From Dichetophora obliterata (lineage: Eukaryota; Arthropoda; Insecta; Diptera; Sciomyzidae): a DNA stretch of 64,000 nt. Made by a program: the position numbers and the translations under genes. Below, piece after piece: positions 57,141 through 64,000 of this stretch. How positions within the stretch are numbered: the first letter of the stretch is position 1; every line of letters begins with the position of its first letter. The notes beneath the pieces were generated by a model. It had not been told where the DNA came from, searched no databases, and saw only the letters and a program-made list of their open reading frames with translations. The stretch is taken from the NCBI GenBank assembly GCA_963920525.1, contig OY986436.1:31847574-31911573 (forward strand), given 5' to 3'.

Positions 57141-58880
57141 AAAAAATAGTTTTTCAAAATTTTTTCGATGATTATTTCTAGTGCAGAAGAAAAAATGTTT
57201 GTAATGATTTTTATTAATTACTAAGAATTTTCTACTAAAAACACCATAAACTAACGCTGATTTCGTTCAGTCTTAATTGTTTCTATGTAAATACTATCTG
57301 CTAGTGTACACAAGGAAAATTAACCAAAATGCTAGACTACACAAAGGAAAATTAACCAAAATGTCAAAATAAAAAAAACTGTAAAAATTTTTGAAAATTT
57401 ATTTGAAAATAAGTCATCGCCAATTTTCGATTTTAAAAATTCATAGTACTTGTACTTCTACTATACATATCCCTAAAATTGTAATTCTTGGTTTTTCGAA
57501 ATTTTAAGATATGAATATTTTTATGTAAAATAACTTATTACACTGTGCGCTTTTTCGTAATATATAAATTAATAACTTACGATAACACTCATTTTCATGT
57601 TGATAACTCTTGAACAATTAGAATTTAACTTTGGTTTATTTAGCAAAGTTTTTCCTATTACTTAGGCTAACAACTTTGCTGAACAAATATATATGAAAAA
57701 AGCGTTGGAAATTGTCTCGAAAACTTTGACAAACCACATATTTCTGGTCCGCTTTAAAAGCTTACAAACAATTGCACATCACTCATATGCAATTGATTTA
57801 ATTTTTTTGTCGCAACCTGTTCTGACTTTAAGCTAGAGTTTTGTAAGAGCCATTCGATGACATTAAAAATCACTATAAACATTTTTCTTCTCAACTAAAA
57901 TATAATCATCACAAAAATTTTTAAACGATTTTTTTGTTGAATTGCCGTATGAAAACTGAACATATTCATATCAGCACGTTTGCCGGTGGACGCTATTTTT
58001 GTTTACCGATTTGATAAAGAATGTCCCACACATTGGAAATTGTCTCAATTTTCAAATTTATGCTATTGATTGAAGTTTCTAAGCTGTTGAGTTTACAAAG
58101 TACGTCTGTGAATTGATGTCATGATAATTTATTAAATAATTTGATTTCACCAAACCTTACAAACCTCTCATAGAATTGCGATTGGCACATTTGTGGTTTA
58201 TGGCAGGTTGTGATTCGCTATCCATCAAAACATTATCATCTATAAAATTTTATTCTTTAAAAAATTGTTTACCGAAATAAATGTTTTTTTAGCAAAGAGA
58301 TACATTTGATTAATGAAGCATTTTTTTAGCATAACAAAAATGGTTTCTAACCTTTGCTATAATAATTGTCGCTGGTTTCAAATCGTTTTCTCTTTTTGTG
58401 TGTTGTCTCTGAAGTAGAAAGGATGTTTATGGACTGCATTGCCGAAGGAGTTTAAGGAATATTGTTGCAGTTGCCAAGTTTTCAACTAAGAGTAAAAAAT
58501 GTATGTAATAAAAATTTACTTTTGCATTTATAAGTACTTACATATATCATCCGCATTGTTTTCAAATCCCATTCTTTTTTTTTTGTTCTGTCTTTGGACT
58601 AGAGATGTTATTGAAGGTGGTCGATGAAGTTGAAAGAATATTGCCGAAGTTATCAACTAGAAATAATTAATCAACTCAATTTACTTTTGATTTTGCATTA
58701 AAATTACTCACATATATCATTCTTCCTGTCTTAAGTTATTGTAGGCCGTGTCCAAATTTTAAAAAATATTTTTTTTTTTAGTTTTGTGATGTAAAATCGC
58801 AAAATTAATGATGCAAAACAGATATAACGAGGTGTTTATCATTTTGAGTTATGTTAAAAAATTTATATATGACTTCGTCA
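57141..58880. other. AT-rich interior of the 8-kb element, no gene
   Basis: Two similar phrases, TCTTTGGACTAGAGATG.. and TCTCTGAAGTAGAAAGGATG.., followed by TGCCGAAG.. and ..TTTTCAACTA, occur near 58405-58490 and 58595-58660, giving a diverged direct repeat of about 190 bp. No coding region is supported. Confidence 0.45.
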
Positions 58881-58949
58881 AATCCAACACCTACGACTTT
58901 TTGCTTCAAACAAGTACAAGGAAGGATTCCTAATGCTTTTGATGATTCA

Positions 58950-60250
58950 ACTGGTTCATTAAATAGATTTTCGGCCATTTCAAAACTACGGCATGATAAA
59001 GTCTGGTTTAAATGGGAGATTTTTTTTCACTTTGACTGCGCCTACATTTTTTTAAAACAATATGCATCCTTCGCTTTTTTTTTTTTGATTGATATCAAAG
59101 GATCCAAACGCTTTTTTGATTTGCTGAGAAGAAACATTTTTTTCTCGTGAATTCTCGATCTTATCTGCTGCAAAATGAAGTTTGGTTTTCTTATAATTTT
59201 TTTAAATTCTGCATATAGTTCTCGAATTTGTACGCAGAAAAGCTATCAAGTGGTTCAATTTGCTTAGCACACTCGGAGAGATGCTACAGACCGTGCACAT
59301 TGAAACTTAAATATTGTCCATAAATTTGCGGATAAAGATCTACAAACTCTTGAAGAAATTGCTGAGCTACGCCAGCGTCAACAGCATAGGACTTTTCGCA
59401 TGAAAGAATTTTTCAGTTTTTTTTTTCATTGAAATCTCTGCAGTTTCTACCTAATTCAGATGGAACATGTTGTTTTAAAAAGTTAAATTTTTCGTTCATC
59501 TCTGCCACTTTTCCCGTCCTAAGCATAAACTTCAAAATTTTTTTCATCACACCTAAATCAACAAGGTGCATGGCATCCAGCAGAAATTTTTATACCATTC
59601 CAATTGGAATGTTCTCCAAAGGAAGAGTGTTCGTTTTGAACTCTGCATAACAGTGCAACTTATGCAGTCTGCTTGCGAAGGACTCATCCGTCCTGGGCTC
59701 ACCAATTGTAAAACGTGTACGACTATTGAGTAAAATGCCTTCTTGAGTGCATTTGGGGCAACTGTTTTGGCCGTTGTGGTGTTGCACACCGGTGACAAAT
59801 GCCCGAGCTGGTGAGTCACAGGCAAAAGCACGGATTTTGAAGAGCATAGTTGTGTCTCCAATTTGGATGCCCTGGTTTTGCAAACTCTTGACTTCATTTG
59901 CAGGAAAGGATTCACATGTTCCGGTTTCCCTTTTCCGGAAAAGCTTCCAATCAAAAATGGTGCGTTGCTTGGAAACCCGACGACTGCACCGAGTATTGGC
60001 CACAAGATGCGGAAGGAACTTTGAAATGGTTTCAAGCCGTTTATTCCGATATCTAGCACGAGTTCTTTTTGTTTTGGAAACTTTTTTCACTTTTTAACAT
60101 AAAGTAATTCTGCACGCCGTGATAAATGAACTCCCCGCGTTTTTAACAAAGTGGCTGCACATTTCGGCAAGATTTTTATGCCACACTCATTCAATTCAAG
60201 TAATTTGGTTGTGCGGCACCTTGCACCGCAAGCAGTAATTCTTCATTATT
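58950..60250 (-). pseudogene. TNP2-like (EnSpm/CACTA-related) transposase relic
   Basis: Minus-strand pieces in two or three frames: LDIGINGLKPFQSS and RILWPILGAVVGF, then FPANEVKSLQNQGIQIGDTT, FKIRAFACDSPARAF, HHNGQNSCPKCTQEG, and after 59590 LDAMHLVDLGVMKKILKFML. Near 59290-59200 follow LSFNVHGL and DSFSAYKFENYMQNLKKL. This order (target Asp block, DAPAR, CxxC, D.MHL..LGV.K, KFEN) is that of TNP2-type transposases as seen in CACTA elements and in many uncharacterised insect proteins. Frameshifts and stops are frequent. Inactive. Confidence 0.75.
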
Positions 60251-61136
60251 CTGCTATGTTGCAAATGTCGTTTGTTTTTGCGGAGGTATACGGTTCAATG
60301 TTGTGGTCGGAATCGTAAAAAAGAGACTGCCAAACGAACTGGCTGAGCATGAGTAAAAGTTATCGTAATATGTTTTTATTTTTTTTTTAACACTGAATCT
60401 TTCTAAATTTTACAAATACCTTTTCGCATCACTTTTTTCGCGTTGTTTTTGTAAGCACTTTTCGTTACTTATTGTTTTTTAATTCATTATATTTTTTAAT
60501 ATAAACCTTTTTTTAAACACTGAAAAATATTTTTTTACAAAGTAATGAAAAAAAATAAATAAATAAAAAAAATTTAGTTGTCTTTTTTAAGATTAAGTGA
60601 GGTGAAAATGTTATTTAAATGTGTTGGTGTAGAGCTTAAATTTATTATTAGTGTTAGAAAAATCGGTGACCTATTTTTTGAAGGGAAGTTATTGAACGTA
60701 GTCAAATATTTTTTTTGTATTTGTATTAAATTTTGTTTTAGAAAACATTTTAATACAAATTTATTGCACTTTCTACAAATTTGAGTGTTTAAGATTTCTT
60801 TTTACTACAATAAGTAAATTGAAGTCATGAAATTTTTCAAATATTAGAATATCGCAACACTGGTAATTTTATCCGATTTTTATGTGTTATGCACAAAATA
60901 AGTCTATATGCAAAAAAAAAAAAAAAATCGAGAATTATGTAGAAAGTAAAAAAATGTTCTTATGTTTTTCAATTTACAACAAAACGATCAACTCGCGGTC
61001 ACTTTGCGTACTCCTATTGTACTCATATTAATACATGCGGGTTTTCAATCCAAACGCCACGGTTAAAATCAGTCATAATTTGAATTTTCGAAAAATTTAA
61101 ATTTTCATACAAATGCATGGCCAGTATAATACACAT

Positions 61137-61505
61137 GTAATACACATGTAAAAAAATTATTTTGCAACCGCGCACACGTATTAACCTCAAGTTATCTTTT
61201 ATGTTTGCTATTGATTTTATAAAAGTGATTTAGAAAATTAGGTTTACGTTGCATGGGTGTTGGGTTTGCTTTTCATGTAATTATAATTCTCTTCTCAGAA
61301 AGTCCGAATTTCGGGCTCTTTGAATCCCAGCATTTTTCTTTTGGTATCCCAAAAATAAATTATTGCAAATACTTATGGAAATATTATCAGAAAGCCATCT
61401 TTCGTATCCAATCTTATAAGAATACACTTCATCTTTCATACATAAAAAAAAAATTGGAAAGCGATTATGAAAAATTTTATGTGAAGAGCAAAAATTCAGA
61501 ATAAC
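61137..61505 (+). other. Gene B 3' flank, resumed
   Basis: ATTATTTTGCAACCGCGCAC, CCTCAAGTTATCTTTTATG and TTTCGTATCCAATC match the flank downstream of gene A (12740-12830, minus) and unit C (22060-22350). The open frame at 61253-61504 is flank sequence, not a gene. Confidence 0.7.
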
Positions 61506-61926
61506 TCATGTAATCAATTTAGTCCCTGCTTTAATAATCTTATTAAAAGTCACTCAAAAGTTAACCATACGTCTATCAGACGAGTCATTGTTTTCGCGAC
61601 TTAATGTTATGTTAATAGCAATTAAACAAATTTTTCTTTTGTCCTTACATGGCTTTATTATATATTTCCCTGTTATTCAAACACATTTTATTATAAATTT
61701 TTTTTATTTAAAATGAGAATAAAAACTTACAGTGAAAGCATTGGACGAAAGAGAGAGCAAAAAATTTAGGAAAGCATACGTCTCGCAGACGTAGGTTATC
61801 AAATCAGGGTTAAAGAAAAAAAAAGTATAGCAGTAAGGGGACTGCCGACCGAAATTAGAACCTGTATATAAAATACTTGTATTCCCAGGCTTACATTGTC
61901 CTGCCACGGACCGACTTACTGCTATA

Positions 61927-62933
61927 CAGTAATTATCGCTTATAAGCATAACCTCTATTTGCTTGTTTTTTGCTGCTTATAAGCGGGAAAGCATATATAA
62001 AAACTTGGCTTTATGCATCCACAGTGCTTATATAAAAACACGGCTATATGCATCCACAGTGCTTATATAAAAACTCAGTTAAATGCCTCCACGAAGCATA
62101 TATAAAAATTGGAACGTTGTTTCAATAGAAATTGTCTTATGAATTGGTTTAATTTTTAATTATATATATTAAAAAAGTTGTGTTTATCAAATAAACGTTT
62201 TTAAAAAATAAAAAATAGCAGTCTTATATCACTTAAGGGTTTTTAACGAATATAAACAAAATAAGTTTTAATAAAACAAAGTCTTAAGTTAAAGAACAGT
62301 CAGATTTGACTTAATTTAATTTAAATTGGGGCTTCTACCAGACTTATACTACTTATGGTTTTAAAAAAATATTTATAAAAAATATGCTTAAAAAACGAAA
62401 TTAAATTTAAGAACAGCCAGGTTCGTACTACATTAAACTTAACTTAATTTTTTAAGTCCTTTCAATCTCGAAAAAAGTCAGTTATTTTCTTTTGCACATT
62501 GCAGAATTTTTGGCACATATGTTCTTCTATCTTTTTTAATTTGTCTCAACTTTCTTTATAATTGAAATTTTTTGTTTGAGTGAGAAGGCTATTTTTTATT
62601 TTTGTTCATTTCAAAACTGCACAGGAAAAAGATAAAAAACTTTGACACTTTCAAAGACAGTGACGGTTTGTTTCCTATTTGACAGCTCAATAGAGATGTG
62701 AAATTTATAATCGAAATTTTTATGACATTTCAGTAGGGATGCATATAACTGGTTAGTTTTCTATGACTTTGGTTTTAAAAAATTTCTAATTTTGATGCAT
62801 ATAAAAGAGAAATTCATATAAGCGAAATGCTTATAAGCGAAAAAATGCTGGCTATTTTAAATGACAAAGTCAAATAGCTCAAGTTCGAATGCGTATAAGC
62901 GGGATATGCTTATAAACATAGTGCACATAACTG
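61927..62933. mobile_element. pogo/Tc1-like MITE with internal 36-bp repeats
   Basis: Ends CAGTAATTATCGCTTATAAG and CTTATAAAC...CATAACTG are inverted, start and end with CAGT/ACTG-type bases, and are flanked by TA (61925-61926, 62934-62935). GCTTATAAGCG phrases recur at both ends. At 61990-62100 GCTTATATAAAAAC..GGCT(A/T)TATGCA repeats about three times. No transposase is encoded. Confidence 0.78.
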
Positions 62934-63069
62934 TATACGAAATTTCATTCTAATCGAAAAAAAATTTGTATATTTTTACCTTCTTCCCGTTTGATTATTT
63001 CTTTCAAAATATTTTATATTAAGATAGTGTTTTTATTTTACAATTATATCGAACTATATTAAAATATTT

Positions 63070-63235
63070 TTATTTAATATTGCTGAGTATTTAGTAGACA
63101 TTCAGTAGAGTTCGCTCTGAGATCAGAAAATACCCGCATGCCAGCAGGAAGGCCTCTGATGCTGCCATGGGTTATATATGGCTCCTGAATCAGTGCAAAA
63201 CTTACACCATTTTCTAAGAAAACAATTATGTTTAA
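63070..63235 (-). pseudogene. R1/LOA-type endonuclease fragment
   Basis: One clean frame reads FLENGVSFALIQEPYITHGS and continues IRGLPAGMRVFSDLRAN, the N-terminal block of R1/LOA-group endonucleases. It is about 45-50 codons long with nothing on either side. The related fragment at 12570-12720 is more decayed. Confidence 0.7.
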
Positions 63236-63617
63236 CTCATATAAAATATTTTTTTATTAAAAATATTACTTTTTTAATACTTACTAGAGTTCCCCAGTGG
63301 TCGAAATTCGACCTTTTCACTGTGACCTTCGACCTAGACTGTGATATTAAATCCTTTTCGCTCTCAGATGAGCATGGAAAGAGAAAAAAAATTATCCTAT
63401 TTCTGTTTTTAGTTTGCCGCTCTGTGTTAACCAACGACTTTTTCATACAAAAAATACGTTGTACTGAGAACAGCTACAGTTTTTGAGATATCGTGATCAA
63501 TTTTATGTCAAAATAACGTGAATTTTTCAAAATTTACTGCTTATTAGAAATTTCACCATCCCAATATACCATATTCAACCATTTTATATAAAAAATGCTT
63601 ATTGTAGGGTATCCTTA
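63236..63617. other. AT-rich stretch, no gene
   Basis: The frame at 63178-63486 begins within the endonuclease fragment in the other orientation and has no domain. Nothing else is recognised. Confidence 0.45.
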
Positions 63618-64000
63618 CACGGAGAAAACTATTTGTTAAATTTGTATTGTGGTTAAGCATAACTTGCACTTGAAACTCAGTTATGTTAAATTTCAACAAA
63701 AACTAATCAAAATTTGCTATTTCAGTTATAATATTATAATAATTATAATTTTGCTTGAATTTAATCAAAATATTGCGTAGTTATTATAAACTGCAAAATA
63801 AAATGTATACTTAATTCAAGCAAATATTTGCTAAGTTGTTATAAATTGGAAAAGCAAATTTTGATTAGTTTTTGCTGAAATCTAGCATATTTTTGAAGTA
63901 AAATATTTGTTAACATTAAATTAAATTTAAAAATTACAATTATCCGGAGACTTGAACCTCGGCCGACCATCGCAGTTGTTAACTAATCGTCACCTAATTT
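63618..64000. mobile_element. TA-flanked MITE with tRNA-like core, cut by window end
   Basis: It starts CACGGAGAAAACTATTTG next to TA (63616-63617), like the CACGG end at 35207. Internal inverted phrases (AAAACTAATCAAAATTTGC and its mirror near 63855) are present. The minus strand at 63945-63995 has a tRNA-like CGGCCGAGGTTCAAGTCTCC, close to the one at 48106-48172. The right end is outside the window. Confidence 0.55.

Larger units (their letters stand above)
53055..61128. mobile_element. 8.07-kb transposon splitting the 3' flank of gene B
   Basis: ATACACAT flanks it at 53047-53054 and 61129-61136 (the right copy is followed by a second one at 61140-61147). Termini are TAGACTGGCC and TATACTGGCC, and inverted arms remain alignable for about 160 bp each (shared GACCGCGAGTTGA, GTTGAAAAACATA). 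The flank of gene B, known from gene A and unit C, stops at 53054 and resumes at 61140. Inside are a TNP2-like transposase relic, a DUF4806-like fragment and several nested repeats. Confidence 0.75.

Noticed and set aside
59747..60097. Plus-strand frame of 116 codons
   Set aside because: It is the complement of the TNP2-like transposase relic, which has clear motifs on the minus strand.
61253..61504. Plus-strand frame of 83 codons
   Set aside because: Falls in the 3' flank shared by units A, B and C, where the other copies have no such frame.

Overview
The window reads as nuclear DNA of a higher fly (Diptera). It is AT-rich, has small spliced genes with TATA plus TCAG-type starts and TTTTCAG acceptors, and carries transposon types known from flies: a microsatellite-targeted R1/Waldo-like element, a DD41D (rosa-type) mariner, piggyBac, PIF/Harbinger and hAT relics. 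I see no bacterial, viral or CRISPR features. Most of the 64 kb is transposon-derived, heavily nested and mutated. All gene models are read by eye; no search was run.

The host genes I can support are two copies of one small two-exon gene encoding a secreted, alanine/lysine/glutamate-rich helical protein of no family I recognise. Gene A is on the minus strand (exon 1 at 17161-17249, exon 2 at 13195-13534, 142 aa). Gene B is on the plus strand (exon 1 at 30604-30692, exon 2 at 52375-52738, 150 aa). They share promoter, an 89-nt signal-peptide exon, phase-2 splice sites, 3' UTR and flanks. A third, internally deleted unit, C (about 21500-22370, plus strand), keeps only distal upstream sequence and the 3' half of exon 2. 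A and C are head to head, and C and B are in tandem. This is an inverted-plus-tandem gene cluster.

Because A, B and C descend from one unit, each serves as an empty site for insertions in the others. The gene A intron is 3.6 kb. The gene B intron is 21.7 kb, with islands matching the A intron at 30693-31615, 37513-37545, 48595-48775 and 52290-52374. Between those islands lie a CR1/Jockey-type retrotransposon (31629-37512) that itself carries a piggyBac-type element (32719-34111) and a TA-flanked MITE (35207-35836); an RTE-like relic (39070-40890); an odd GC-richer block (40900-42540); an hAT-like element with perfect 8-bp target duplications (43617-46204); a tRNA-derived SINE with 13-bp duplications (46538-46893); and several MITEs. 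The 3' flank of B is split by an 8.07-kb element (53055-61128) flanked by an 8-bp duplication and holding a TNP2-like transposase relic and a DUF4806-like fragment; its downstream flank resumes at 61137.

Left region (1-12.7 kb): MITEs, a 976-bp foldback element, a piggyBac relic, a GC-rich block with LTR-like sequence and two minisatellites, and the Waldo-like element (8295-11484) lying between TG microsatellite arms. Middle region (18.6-29 kb): tandem repeats, the DD41D mariner, unit C, a 507-bp MITE with an Asp-tRNA-like core and a Harbinger relic. Right edge (61.5-64 kb): a pogo-like MITE, an R1-type endonuclease fragment and a MITE cut by the window end.
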